IMG/VR virus record: IMGVR_UViG_3300010354_000135
Location: 1-49,740 of that record
DNA from: a virus
Reading direction: 5' to 3' (one strand)
Length of the DNA: 49,740 nt
The notes beneath the pieces were generated by a model. The model saw only the letters and a list, made by a program, of their open reading frames with translations, was not told the DNA's origin and made no database searches. The position numbers and the translations under genes are program-made. Positions 8,201-15,688 of the stretch are shown piece after piece (position 1 is the stretch's first letter; every line of letters starts with the position of its first letter).

Positions 8201-10918
8201 TTCAATACTCTCGCTGACGCGAATGCAAACACAAATGTTGTTGACATTCTCAACGCTGGATCAGGGTTTGCTCATAGGCTGACTAAGGTAATTCCCGCCT
8301 CGCCAATTGTCAGAAAGATCACCGCTATCGGATCTGACACTCAGATTACGGTCAACAGGACATACTCATCAGCGTTTACTGCAATTAACTACTCATATCC
8401 AACATTCGTTTATGTACGTCCACAAGGCTACTCCCTGCATAGGCCGTTTGACGGTGGAGTTGAGATGTCAACGGGACTCGGTACGTGGAATGGTCAAATA
8501 GTTCGTCAGACCAGAAAGTACTTCCGCTACCAGTCTGGTAAGGGCATTCAGACATCTGCTGGTATGAATTTTAAGCCTTCCATTGACATTGAAAGCATGA
8601 CAAGAGTTGGCAACTCACAGACTATTACGGCTCGAACTCGTAGACCTCATGGTCTTCAAAATGGACTGTTCTGCCGTATTGACGATGCAGTTGACTCCCA
8701 AGGAGTGACTAGCACTGTATATAACGGAACATTCCAAGTAACAGTTATAGATGCGTATAACTTTACATTTATCACTGCTGGAACAATAGTTGAGACCAAG
8801 GCGTATGGATACCCAAGACTCCACGTAACTGCGTGGACAAATGGAGCTCTTCGCGCTGGAATGTTCGACTTCCAGAACGGAATGTTCTTCGAGTTTGATG
8901 GTCAGAAAATCTACTGTGTAAGAAGATCCTCTACTCAGCAGATCGCTGGAACATGTGCCGCTCTGCAGGGTTCTGAGTTTGTCTTTGGAACTAATACTTC
9001 ATTCACCACTCAACTTTCTTCTGGGGATTACATAATTCTCAGAGGGCAGAGCTACAAGGTAACCGAAGTAACAAGCGATACTCGAATTTCGGTTCGCCCA
9101 GAGTTCAAGGGAGCTTCTGGAATAGAAAAGGAATTCGTACCAGGAAACGGAACTACTGGGGTTGTCAGAGTGGCAGTTCTTTCCGGAGGACTGCCGACTT
9201 CTACTACAAATCTATTCAATATACTTCAGCACGGATTTACTCAAAATCTTCCAGTTGTATACAACTCCATTGACGGAAGCGCTATTGGAGGCTTGGTCAG
9301 CGGAAAGACTTACTATGTTGATGTTGTAGATAGCAATAACTTCAGGTTAAAGGGATCACCAACATCTGCACAGAATGTCATCATCACTAGTACTGGCACA
9401 GGATCTCCGCATTCATTTACTCCAGCAAGAACTGGAATGATTGCAACTCTTACTGAAGACACAAGAGTTCCTCAGGAAAATTGGAATATCGATCCATGCG
9501 ACGGTACAGGTCCAACTGGTTACAATCTTGATCTTTCCAAGATTCAGATGGCCTATATGGATTATTCATGGTACGGAGCTGGAAAGATTCGCTTCGGATT
9601 TAAAACCACAGAAGGTCAAGTTCAGTACGTTCATGAATTCGTACATAATAATCAAAAGTACGAGTCTTACTTCCGATCAGGAAACCTTCCAGCAAGATAC
9701 GAAGTTACCACTTTTGATAATCCTACATACATTCCTGGACTATTTCACTGGGGAACTTCTGTAATAATGGATGGAAAGTTTGATGACGACAGAGCCTATC
9801 TGTTTACTAAGGCAAGTCAGAGCCTGAATATTGGAGGGACTACTGCCAAGACCTTTGGTACTAGCCAGATAAGCACTACTACCGATTTCTTGAGCATTCC
9901 TTCTCACGGATTCAGTACTGGAGATCTGGTTCAGTTCAGAGGAATTGGATCTGGAGGACTTGCTCAGGTTAATACTGACAACCCAGCTACAGAGCAAATC
10001 GCTGGTGTATACACTCAGTCAAACCTAACTAACGACTCAATCTACTCAGTAGTGGCTATTACTGCCAATCTTCTTGCACTCTTCCCACGACAGGCAGATG
10101 CAACTGCAACTCCAGCTACAATAACTAATATTTCCAAGAGTGCAAACGTAGTAACAGTAACCACGGCAGCAGCTCATGGATTTGTTGTAGGAGACTTGGT
10201 ACTGACCAATGTCAATACTCAGCCAGCCACTGTTCAGCTGGCTGTTGGAGGAGCAGCAAGAGTTACTGCTGTCACTACTGTAAGCCCATTCACGTATCAA
10301 TTTGTCAACACTAATGGGTCATCAAATATAAACTCTACTGCTACTGCCGGAACTGCTCTGAAGAATCCAATAAACCTGACATCAGTAGGAAATACTCAAG
10401 CTACATACGTAATAGCCCCGTCAGGAACTCTAAACAACACTTCTGGTCCTAGCTATCAGCCGCTTCTATCACTAAGACTAAGTCCATCTGTGTCAGAAGG
10501 ACTTACAGGAGGACTTGGCGAGAGAGATGTCATCAACCGAATGCAGTTGAGACTTCTGGAAATTGGTGTGGCAACCACTCAGCTGGTCGATGTAAAGCTG
10601 CTCCTCAATGCAAGACTTAACAATCTTAATTTTGTTGGAGTAACTTCCCCTTCTCTAGTTCAAGTAGTTGAGCACACCTCAAACGACACAGTTTCCGGAG
10701 GAATTCAGGTCTACAACTTCAGGGCTGGAGGTAGCGGAGGAAACGAGGCAACCACGACAGTGGATGTTACTGAACTCTTTGAGCTATCTAACTCAATACT
10801 TGGAGGAAGCAGCGTTTTCCCAGATGGTCCAGACATTGTCACTATTGCTGTGGCAAGACTTACAGGAAACTCAACGCTATCTTCAGCTAGAATATCCTGG
10901 AAAGAAGCTCAGGCGTAG
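2249..10918 (+). CDS. Giant modular tail fibre/virion structural protein, 2889 aa
   Basis: ATG at 2249 follows a strong ribosome site (AGAGGAG, 2233-2239). Domain order: an N-terminal B-type region (about 1-190); a glycine-rich domain (about 205-465) opening with WTVPEDGTYEFTVRGAPG, like the Gly-rich domains of phage fibres and ALK/LTK-type proteins; then a string of some 13 module A units (about 55 residues, FNGTY....VPS.TTFTY), about five complete module B units (YSNGGGTSI..L...TYYV..V) and module C units (GSGT.F...VGD). The C-terminal region (about 2065-2889) contains RQTRKYFRYQSGKG, DYSWYGAGKIRFGF, SGNLPARYEV and HWGTSVIMDG. The same series occurs in the protein at 15689-19012, so the two are paralogues. 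Some modules are nested inside others. There are no transmembrane segments. It is probably a long virion appendage or adhesin; where it attaches cannot be told from sequence. Confidence 0.85.
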   Translation: MPINITAVGAAGTHTLQKLNVNIDESYIYFANRDSGTAFPTQITDDSAWVLREPSGALTGVNNDTVYFLNTLGAGETSPFSIQFSNTSGGSAITLTGFTAGAITLNFPFVYQNNFNISSVKFNDRQAVRYVTNGTPITGLTSGSTYYVRNLLTGLGGSSLYEFNTLDFTSAGVTGRVGPTISQLRTAYVAAGATWANTYLSQGTFQGYQDWTVPEDGTYEFTVRGAPGRQGSALGGGGAIVKGRVRLTRGEIITIAVGQRGELPTANFVSPGSSGASFVVRKTGNVPLFVAGGGSASSGTNNGLNAVLTTRGGTSTTSVVGGDAGAGASANVSGGSGGGFVSAGAAATGAPNSPGGGGFNNGLVGGLTPNTSSGSGGFGGGGASDGTTPTSGGAGGYSGGAANTAVANARGGGGGSFIFATATNVATSTGQFNGSSTFNGVAITNLNQYNTGAAEGSVTVTLIESSVFGFTLHPNALSANNNTDVISVTPAGTSFHSFVPITLDSVNETINLVNGHGFFSGQPINYFFTGTAASSLNSTTVYYADTVNDYTFRLSTTPDPSFTTINLTTPSNTTAEGFRPAIVNTSADSFTISNHSFLVNQPVRYSNGGGTSITPLQNNATYYVKSVLDANRFTLSQSLDGPTLDITAPGTGTNHSFIFTVLNELEDSIYIPSHGYVSGQTVRYQKSRDFAITSITAQQTPTNQRTVTTATAHGFITNQRISFDAFTRPNTANSVFTITQISSSTTTRTVNTSAAHGLVAGNYITIAGFTGAPGTSTRGGQFNGTYIVATASGNTLTFTAEESITFTTENVTGTPTLTRRADYEFVENTRPVAIRSFASSGTTRTIVTADPHQFNSNAIVTISIVHSNSELTRYFNGTYTITVTNSNTFTYTGAYQDPTNAVNRDPSITIATTTPSGTATATREIVITSTPSSTTFTYLMPTASNLNIPTAETATGRVSATSIATTNRQLLGRTVGEITTGLNHGLLVGDRFRLTNLTGNNQDVFNGSYQVVSIPSTTTVRFTATPSSKALLNKSITSNTSARINCSVPHNLVASNLFYLEGVSGSDTGFWDGDVNIISRSSSGTTRTINTDNPHYLSANSRIRIISITGDNASDYIGDWIVATAPSATQITLTTRHDGTAATSLSQPLETVTGLLSRAQTVSSVPAYTIQSRFKTGAVADITFTAAHDLLVGETIRITNIGGTFPEEFNGDYVITGVPTSTRITFNSAVNTTRSVETVGGTATAVNQIRYTIPTFTRNITNRQLVSNTVASYTSQFEHQLAAGSTVTLTGFTGNQASIFNGTYVVASTPSSTQFTVTRPQTAGVTTFTVSSRLKTGVFCELTISGGHGNNIQPGNTITVSGMTGPDSSVFTGTFIVSAVPDTNRVTYFVNDPNNVSSLSVTANVTLDVVADASVSGVTATLNTVPTTTTTAGALSISEVTASGQVGEFFIDTLIPGLRNQNTYYVSVADANTIKLSSTKTISQSTIVDITGVGIGSHQIVTTSIDYAENSITIPAHGFTAGELVEYDTAGQTAISPLSSGTPYYVIPVDGNTIKLATSSANATAGTAIDLTTATTPVGRHRLRSLIRTPDGTYTISAVPTPTTFNVTASGSVPTITKTFNPRTNLSIDQNYIKITNHGFLTGTPVTYSNGGGTSLGGLTNSTVYYVIVINKDHLRLASTADSADAGTPVSITTFGAGGTHTLTSSQINGRVTGTGTVSTTVGSVLVNGSGTQFSKILKVGDEFRLFPPDTEQISFFQSAGINTSTDEITVPNHGLTTGESIIYSPGSGGPRRNIYQIASSGTTRTITTAEAHGYNALETVTISGLSSASAADFNGTFTIATVPSSTTFTYTATNSLTLATENQTSGISTRVGVAGTAPTPLIDGYYYFVRSIPNTTISSITNRERTGNVITFTTSSAHNLLPGNVITVSAMTGANPELFNGTFTVVNVPSTTSVVVYSSTSGSVAPVGVTGTLTPVTSNTIRLFNTLADANANTNVVDILNAGSGFAHRLTKVIPASPIVRKITAIGSDTQITVNRTYSSAFTAINYSYPTFVYVRPQGYSLHRPFDGGVEMSTGLGTWNGQIVRQTRKYFRYQSGKGIQTSAGMNFKPSIDIESMTRVGNSQTITARTRRPHGLQNGLFCRIDDAVDSQGVTSTVYNGTFQVTVIDAYNFTFITAGTIVETKAYGYPRLHVTAWTNGALRAGMFDFQNGMFFEFDGQKIYCVRRSSTQQIAGTCAALQGSEFVFGTNTSFTTQLSSGDYIILRGQSYKVTEVTSDTRISVRPEFKGASGIEKEFVPGNGTTGVVRVAVLSGGLPTSTTNLFNILQHGFTQNLPVVYNSIDGSAIGGLVSGKTYYVDVVDSNNFRLKGSPTSAQNVIITSTGTGSPHSFTPARTGMIATLTEDTRVPQENWNIDPCDGTGPTGYNLDLSKIQMAYMDYSWYGAGKIRFGFKTTEGQVQYVHEFVHNNQKYESYFRSGNLPARYEVTTFDNPTYIPGLFHWGTSVIMDGKFDDDRAYLFTKASQSLNIGGTTAKTFGTSQISTTTDFLSIPSHGFSTGDLVQFRGIGSGGLAQVNTDNPATEQIAGVYTQSNLTNDSIYSVVAITANLLALFPRQADATATPATITNISKSANVVTVTTAAAHGFVVGDLVLTNVNTQPATVQLAVGGAARVTAVTTVSPFTYQFVNTNGSSNINSTATAGTALKNPINLTSVGNTQATYVIAPSGTLNNTSGPSYQPLLSLRLSPSVSEGLTGGLGERDVINRMQLRLLEIGVATTQLVDVKLLLNARLNNLNFVGVTSPSLVQVVEHTSNDTVSGGIQVYNFRAGGSGGNEATTTVDVTELFELSNSILGGSSVFPDGPDIVTIAVARLTGNSTLSSARISWKEAQA
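2870..3640 (+). repeat. Glycine-rich domain coding region (GGGG-type)
   Basis: Within the 2889-residue fibre, this stretch codes for a glycine-rich fold: an opening beta strand (WTVPEDGTYEFTVRG), then VGQRGELP, many GG/GGGG turns, and a closing GGGGGSFIF followed by GSVTVTLIE. The layout matches the Gly-rich domain often placed at the start or end of phage fibres. Antisense it reads as a proline-rich open frame, which is an artefact. Confidence 0.65.
4310..10350 (+). repeat. Array of about 13 module A and 5 module B protein repeats
   Basis: Module A (about 55 residues) has the pattern TTxxHGF..G..V.I.G.......FNGTY.I..VPS.TTFTY. Recognisable units have their His-Gly cores near 4386, 4515, 4800, 5200, 5395, 5530, 5810, 6085, 6290, 7684, 8005, 8647 and 10176. 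Module B (about 75 residues) has the pattern I.I..HGF..G..V.YSNGGGTSI..L...TYYV..VD.N...LA.S with complete units around 3780, 4010, 6770, 7140 and 9205. Units are diverged at the DNA level, so the array is not a recent tandem amplification. In databases module A is often labelled as an E1 'FCCH-like' domain; I recall that label but could not check it. Confidence 0.75.
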
Positions 10919-10927
10919 GAGAAAATT

Positions 10928-12910
10928 GTGGCAATCACGAGGCTTGGGTTCACTAGGCCATTAGCTAACAACGCTACACTTTTAGCTACAGTCAGTAATA
11001 GCTATTTGGTGTCAGTTGTTGCTGTAAATCTACTGGCTACTGATAATCCTATCCCAAGAGTGGCTATATACGTAGCTCCTTCTGGAGCAAGCCTTGATTC
11101 TCAGTTTATCTACGTGTGCTCAAACGTTACGTTGGGCTATGGAAGCTCATTTGAAACTTTCAGATTTCCAGTAAACTCTGGTGATTCAATCTATTGCAGG
11201 TCTACTACCGCTGGTTGTGGTTTCTTCCTTAATGGAATACTTCAGGATGATGTTGTTGGTCCAGGAGACTCAACGCAGACATTTACGAACAAGACTATAA
11301 GAGGACTTGTTAATACTCTTTATCTTGATAAGGGAACTACAGCTCAGAGAAGACCGGATGCCGAAGTTGGTTATGCACGCTTCAATACAGAATACGACAC
11401 AATTGAAGTTCGCGGTGCAAGTACCTGGATTCAACTCGGAGCTACAGGGCCAACTGGTCCTTCTGGAGGCCCAACAGGTCCTACCGGTCCAGCTGGTCCA
11501 ATAGGACCTACAGGTGCAACCGGAGCAACTGGACCAATAGCTACCGGACCAACAGGTGCCACGGGACCTACTGGTCCCTCGGGTGGACCCACTGGACCAA
11601 TCGGTCCTACAGGTCCAACTGGTCCAACGGGTGCAGCTGGAATTGCAGGAGCTACAGGACCAAGTGTTACCGGGCCAACTGGACCTACTGGGCCAACTGG
11701 CCCTTCTGGTGGGCCAACAGGTCCAACAGGTCCACTTGGTCCAACTGGGCCTACTGGCCCGCCAAGTACAGTAACTGGACCTACTGGAGCCACTGGCCCT
11801 ACTGGTCCAACGGGTGCTGCTTCTACTGTTGCAGGGCCGACTGGTCCTGGCGGAATAAGCAACAGAAATCTTTTGATCAATGGTGGCATGCGAGTAGCGC
11901 AAAAGACTACTTCCGCAGCAAATATAGTTTCCGGAGCAAGTACACGGGCTATTGATAGATGGGTAATATCCACTGCAGGATCTTGGGCTACATGGACGAG
12001 TAGTCAGGATACTGACGTACCTTCTGGACAGGGATTTTCGCAAAGCTTGAAAATGACTGTTACTTCACCTGGAGCTCAGTCTTCAGTATCTAGTTGTCAG
12101 GTGTATCAATCGATAGAAGCTCAAGATGTTGCAAGAATTAAAAAGGGCACTGCATCCGCAGAGTCATTGACCCTATCTTTCTGGGCAAAGAGCAATGTCA
12201 CGGGAACGTACACTGCGAGAATCTCAACTGTAGGCAGTCCATTAACTGATTTCATGGTTCAGTACACGGTAGCAAACGCTGATACATGGACTAGGTATAT
12301 TTTGGTCATTGGACCAGAGACAACATCTCCAATAACTGCTAGTGGATCTTCTTTAGGCTTGAGACTGCTGTTTACTCTTGCGGCAACAGATTCAGAGATA
12401 GCAATAGCAGTTCCTACCACATGGGTAGACAGTTCCTCATTGGGGTACCAGAATCAGGTCAACGTAGCAGAAACATTGGGAAATTACTGGCAGATAACAG
12501 GAGTTCAGCTGGAGATAGGAACTTCTCCATCTGCCTTTGAGTTCAGGCCATATTCTCAAGTATTAAGAGATTGCCAAAGATACTATTATAAGACGTTCTC
12601 TCAGGCAGTGGCTCCAGCGCAGAATACTGGGAGCTTTAGCGGAGCGTTGTATGGAACCCCTGGAGCTGCCAACCAGTCATTCGTAGCAAATCTAAAGTTC
12701 CCTGTGACAATGAGAGACACTCCAAATATCACTACTTTTGCCCCAGACTCAGCGACAGCCAACTGGTCCGTAGTGAGTGCTGCGACTCCAACCGTGAGTG
12801 TCATAGCAGCAAGCATCGGCACTGAGGGCGTAGCCATACAAGGAACCACCGCCACCTCTGCTGGTGGAGCTCATGCAATACACGTAACTGCTGAGTCGGA
12901 GATGACGTAA
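10928..12910 (+). CDS. Collagen-like tail fibre with CBM-like C-terminal domain
   Basis: GTG at 10928, chosen because AGGAG (10917-10921) overlaps the upstream stop at good spacing. Residues 1-110 form a domain shared with the next gene (RLG..P.AN...L.AT; ETFRF.V...D.IY), probably the virion-attachment end. Residues 171-308 are collagen-like Gly-X-Y with Pro-Thr predominating and short interruptions (GGPTGP three times, IATG, SVTG, STVTG). Residue 315 onward starts [12 protein letters not shown]...AIDRW and continues as a beta-sandwich-like domain ([39 protein letters not shown]). That pattern is common at the tips of phage fibres and resembles carbohydrate-binding modules. The stop overlaps the next start (TAATG), so translation is likely coupled. 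A trimeric fibre with a sugar-binding tip is inferred. Confidence 0.85.
   Translation: MAITRLGFTRPLANNATLLATVSNSYLVSVVAVNLLATDNPIPRVAIYVAPSGASLDSQFIYVCSNVTLGYGSSFETFRFPVNSGDSIYCRSTTAGCGFFLNGILQDDVVGPGDSTQTFTNKTIRGLVNTLYLDKGTTAQRRPDAEVGYARFNTEYDTIEVRGASTWIQLGATGPTGPSGGPTGPTGPAGPIGPTGATGATGPIATGPTGATGPTGPSGGPTGPIGPTGPTGPTGAAGIAGATGPSVTGPTGPTGPTGPSGGPTGPTGPLGPTGPTGPPSTVTGPTGATGPTGPTGAASTVAGPTGPGGISNRNLLINGGMRVAQKTTSAANIVSGASTRAIDRWVISTAGSWATWTSSQDTDVPSGQGFSQSLKMTVTSPGAQSSVSSCQVYQSIEAQDVARIKKGTASAESLTLSFWAKSNVTGTYTARISTVGSPLTDFMVQYTVANADTWTRYILVIGPETTSPITASGSSLGLRLLFTLAATDSEIAIAVPTTWVDSSSLGYQNQVNVAETLGNYWQITGVQLEIGTSPSAFEFRPYSQVLRDCQRYYYKTFSQAVAPAQNTGSFSGALYGTPGAANQSFVANLKFPVTMRDTPNITTFAPDSATANWSVVSAATPTVSVIAASIGTEGVAIQGTTATSAGGAHAIHVTAESEMT
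11438..11853 (+). repeat. Collagen-like Gly-Pro-Thr tract
   Basis: Nine-base units coding mainly Gly-Pro-Thr, with Gly-Ala-Thr and Gly-Pro-Ser variants, span residues 171-308 of the fibre. Three copies of the interruption Gly-Pro-Ser-Gly-Gly-Pro-Thr occur about 40-45 residues apart, with short breaks (IATG, SVTG, STVTG, STVAG) between. Such tracts form triple helices in bacterial and phage fibres. Synonymous codons are mixed, so the DNA repeat is imperfect. Confidence 0.9.
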
Positions 12911-15687
12911 TGCCTGTAAAGAGACTTGGAGCCAGTAGCCCGTCTGCCAATACTCAAACGGTAGTCGCCACTTCTGATGTCACTGCTGTAGCTTCAGTAA
13001 TCGTAACTAATAAGGGCACTACGGCTGCTACTACTTCTGTGTGGGTATCCCCGCAGGGAAGCAATAACTCCGAACCACAAAGAGTGTATTTAGCGTCAAA
13101 TTTGAGCATAGGTGCTGGACAGACTTACGAGACTTTTAGGTTTGCTATCCAGGAAAATGATCAGATATATGCGCTAGCCAACACTTCACTTGTCTCATTC
13201 TCAGTTAATGCTGTGTACGAGACAGAGGGAAGATCGAACGTAACCTATGCCTCGAATCAGCCCAGTTTTCCAGAGGTTGGAGATATCTGGGTTGATTCTG
13301 ACACGGGAGCAGTTTATTTCTATACAACTGGCTCCTGGGAAGAGCTTGCATACATTGGAGTTGGCCCAACTGGGCCAACCGGTCCTCAGTCGTACACTCC
13401 AGGTCCTACTGGACCAACTGGTCCTCAGGGATCTGGAGTACGAGTACTTGGCTCTTTTCTTTCGCTGGCGGCGCTTCAGGCTGCTCAACCTACAGGTCTA
13501 GTAGGTGACGCCTACATCGTAGGGTTTGATCTCTATGCCTGGTCACAGAACACTCTTTCCTGGGTAAATGTTGGTCCATTTGTCGGACCTGTTGGACCTA
13601 TTGGTCCTACCGGACCCACCGGACCTACCGGACCTACCGGACCAACTGGCGCTGCTAGCACGGTAACTGGCCCTACTGGATCTACTGGGCCTACTGGCCC
13701 AACCGGTCCTAGAGACGTGGCTTACTGGAGATTTTCCTCCACCACTACCGATTCTGATCCCGGCACTGGGCAATTCAGATTCAACAGTGGCACTGTTGGC
13801 TCTATCACTCAGATGTACATAAACAAGTCGGATTTTGTATTCAATACAGACTTTAGCTCTTACATAGAGACATTCGATGATTCAAGCTCAAGTGTCAAGG
13901 GATACATTTACTTTTTCACTACTGGGGCTGTGCTTCGGAATATTTTCCAAATAACCGGTGCCGTAACTTCCTCTGGAAATTACTACAAGGTGCCAGTCAC
14001 GCATGTTACGGGAGCACTTCCACTTTCTAGTAGCAATTACGGACTTGAGTTCAGCAGGACCGGAGACCTCGGAGTAACAGGTCCAACTGGCCCTACTGGT
14101 CCGACTGGACCGGCCAACTTTGCCAGCACTGCTAGCGTCTCGGCCAATCACACGGCAACTCTGAATCAGATTGTATTTACTGACAGTACGAGTGGACCCT
14201 TCACCGTAACTCTTCCAACTGGACCAGCTACTGGTGACAGAGTTGTAGTCATAGATGCGTCAGGCACTGCCGACACGAGCGCCATTACCATAAATAGGAA
14301 TGGCAGTCTGATAGATGGATTAGGCCAGAACTACATTCTGAATACCGAGAACGGATCGGTAGATTTCATATATGTAGGAGCGTCTTCTGGGTGGAGAGTA
14401 AATCTTCCGGCTCAGCTCCGAGAGCTCATTACTAATCCTACATTTAACACTGATGTAGATGTCGTATCGTCTGATCTAAATCTAACTGCAACGGCCACCA
14501 CAGTCGGAACTGTGTCCTCCGCTGTGGAAACGGTAAACGTAGTTCCAATTACCGCCCTAAGTGGGACAATTGCCAGCATTACTTGGTCCGGAACCAATCT
14601 CACTGTTGCATCTTCTTCCACTTTCAGTAAGGGTGAGAAGTCGGTACTTGACGCTATTGCAGTAGGAAATAACCTGACATTCAAGCAAAATGCTCAGGCA
14701 GATGTCACTCTTCAAGTGGTATCGATATCGATCACTACGAACTCATCTGCAAATACCTCCATTAGATGGGTTGTAGACACCAACAACTCTGGAGCGGATA
14801 AGCTTGCAAACTCCTTGGTTGTTCCTTCAACTTCTAACGTATTCAGGGTAACCTCTTCAGTTGGATCTCTTGGTCCTTCAATTCTTACCTCCATCTTCTC
14901 CATCGGCACTGCTGTATACGAGAAGTCAAGCTCTTTCTTCGATGCAGATAAGGTCACTGTTCTCACCAACCCGGTTGTGTCAATCGGGGCTTCTATCAAG
15001 TACTTCAGTGACAGCAAGATCATTGCTGTTGCCGGTGATGGAAGCGAGAGTTCTCTTGCATACAATCCTGCACAGAGAAAGTGGACAATAGACGGCAAGG
15101 ATCTTGCCTTCCCAGATCAGAGTGGTAATTCAGGAAAGTATCTCGGGACAAACGGAGTAGATGCCAGCTGGCAGGATGTAGTTCTTACGGCCAATGCAGT
15201 TGGAACCTCTAACATTGCCAATAGTGCTGTAACCACGGCCAAGATAGCCAATAGCTCGGTAACTACCGCAAAGATAAATGACGAGGCAGTAACTGACGAG
15301 AAGATATCAACATCAGCATTGGCCACTGTCCAGTTGGACTCGGTTCAGTTCAACGGTGTTGATTACGTCTACCAACCTACTCTCAATGGGGTTCCTTACA
15401 CGGTAACCAATCCATTGAGGCTGTTCATCTCGGTCAATGGTCAGATAGTAGGTCCATCTGCCCGTGGAAATGATCCGCTGTTCTTCTCTCCGCTAAGCCT
15501 CTTAGGAAGCACTAGCGGATCCTCAATAGGAAAATTCTCATTGCTAAGTAATGGTAGAATTCAATTCTCTAGTCTATACCCGCTAGGGGCTTCTTCTGAT
15601 ATCCGGCTAATTCCTGGATCATCAGTTGCTACACTGGCAACAAGCAGGTATCCATTTAGAGCATCAGATATATTATTAGGAGCATAA
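12910..15687 (+). CDS. Collagen-like tail fibre with VTTAKI repeats
   Basis: ATG at 12910 overlaps the previous stop (TAATG). The N-terminal 105 residues match those of the preceding fibre ([12 protein letters not shown]...; [14 protein letters not shown]), so the two are paralogues at the attachment end. Three collagen-like segments follow (13357-13438, 13573-13713, 14071-14115). Between the first two lies a small domain [13 protein letters not shown]...[14 protein letters not shown]...WVNVG that is common between collagen tracts of phage fibres. Next are a beta-helix-like part ([24 protein letters not shown]), a long Ser/Thr-rich stretch, and decapeptide repeats of the type [10 protein letters not shown] (15199-15310). 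The latter recur in the S74 fibre on the other strand. The C-terminus ([19 protein letters not shown]...[10 protein letters not shown]) looks like a compact tip. Host binding is inferred. Confidence 0.85.
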   Translation: MPVKRLGASSPSANTQTVVATSDVTAVASVIVTNKGTTAATTSVWVSPQGSNNSEPQRVYLASNLSIGAGQTYETFRFAIQENDQIYALANTSLVSFSVNAVYETEGRSNVTYASNQPSFPEVGDIWVDSDTGAVYFYTTGSWEELAYIGVGPTGPTGPQSYTPGPTGPTGPQGSGVRVLGSFLSLAALQAAQPTGLVGDAYIVGFDLYAWSQNTLSWVNVGPFVGPVGPIGPTGPTGPTGPTGPTGAASTVTGPTGSTGPTGPTGPRDVAYWRFSSTTTDSDPGTGQFRFNSGTVGSITQMYINKSDFVFNTDFSSYIETFDDSSSSVKGYIYFFTTGAVLRNIFQITGAVTSSGNYYKVPVTHVTGALPLSSSNYGLEFSRTGDLGVTGPTGPTGPTGPANFASTASVSANHTATLNQIVFTDSTSGPFTVTLPTGPATGDRVVVIDASGTADTSAITINRNGSLIDGLGQNYILNTENGSVDFIYVGASSGWRVNLPAQLRELITNPTFNTDVDVVSSDLNLTATATTVGTVSSAVETVNVVPITALSGTIASITWSGTNLTVASSSTFSKGEKSVLDAIAVGNNLTFKQNAQADVTLQVVSISITTNSSANTSIRWVVDTNNSGADKLANSLVVPSTSNVFRVTSSVGSLGPSILTSIFSIGTAVYEKSSSFFDADKVTVLTNPVVSIGASIKYFSDSKIIAVAGDGSESSLAYNPAQRKWTIDGKDLAFPDQSGNSGKYLGTNGVDASWQDVVLTANAVGTSNIANSAVTTAKIANSSVTTAKINDEAVTDEKISTSALATVQLDSVQFNGVDYVYQPTLNGVPYTVTNPLRLFISVNGQIVGPSARGNDPLFFSPLSLLGSTSGSSIGKFSLLSNGRIQFSSLYPLGASSDIRLIPGSSVATLATSRYPFRASDILLGA
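13357..14115 (+). repeat. Three separated collagen-like Gly-Pro-Thr segments
   Basis: Segments at 13357-13438, 13573-13713 and 14071-14115 code Gly-Pro-Thr-rich triplets. They are separated by a VLGSF...WVNVG domain (about 45 residues) and by a non-collagen domain of about 115 residues. The middle segment contains five consecutive near-identical Gly-Pro-Thr triplets. Confidence 0.85.
15199..15310 (+). repeat. VTTAKI decapeptide repeats
   Basis: About four consecutive 30-base units code [10 protein letters not shown]-like decapeptides. The same decapeptide is repeated about 20 times in the S74 fibre gene on the minus strand, linking the two fibres by descent or module exchange. Confidence 0.8.
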
Positions 15688-15688
15688 G

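Noticed and set aside
9441-9764. Plus-strand 107-codon frame inside the 2889-residue fibre
   Set aside because: Out-of-frame shadow of a conserved part (DYSWYGAG region); no start signal.
11270-12043. Two overlapping minus-strand frames (Ser/Cys/Trp-rich and Gly-Pro-Val-rich) opposite the collagen tract
   Set aside because: Both come from the 9-base repeat read in reverse; low-complexity products with no start signal.
11438-14115. Possible CRISPR-like or satellite array
   Set aside because: Repeat unit is 9 bases, in frame, with changing third bases, and codes for Gly-Pro-Thr; no spacers.
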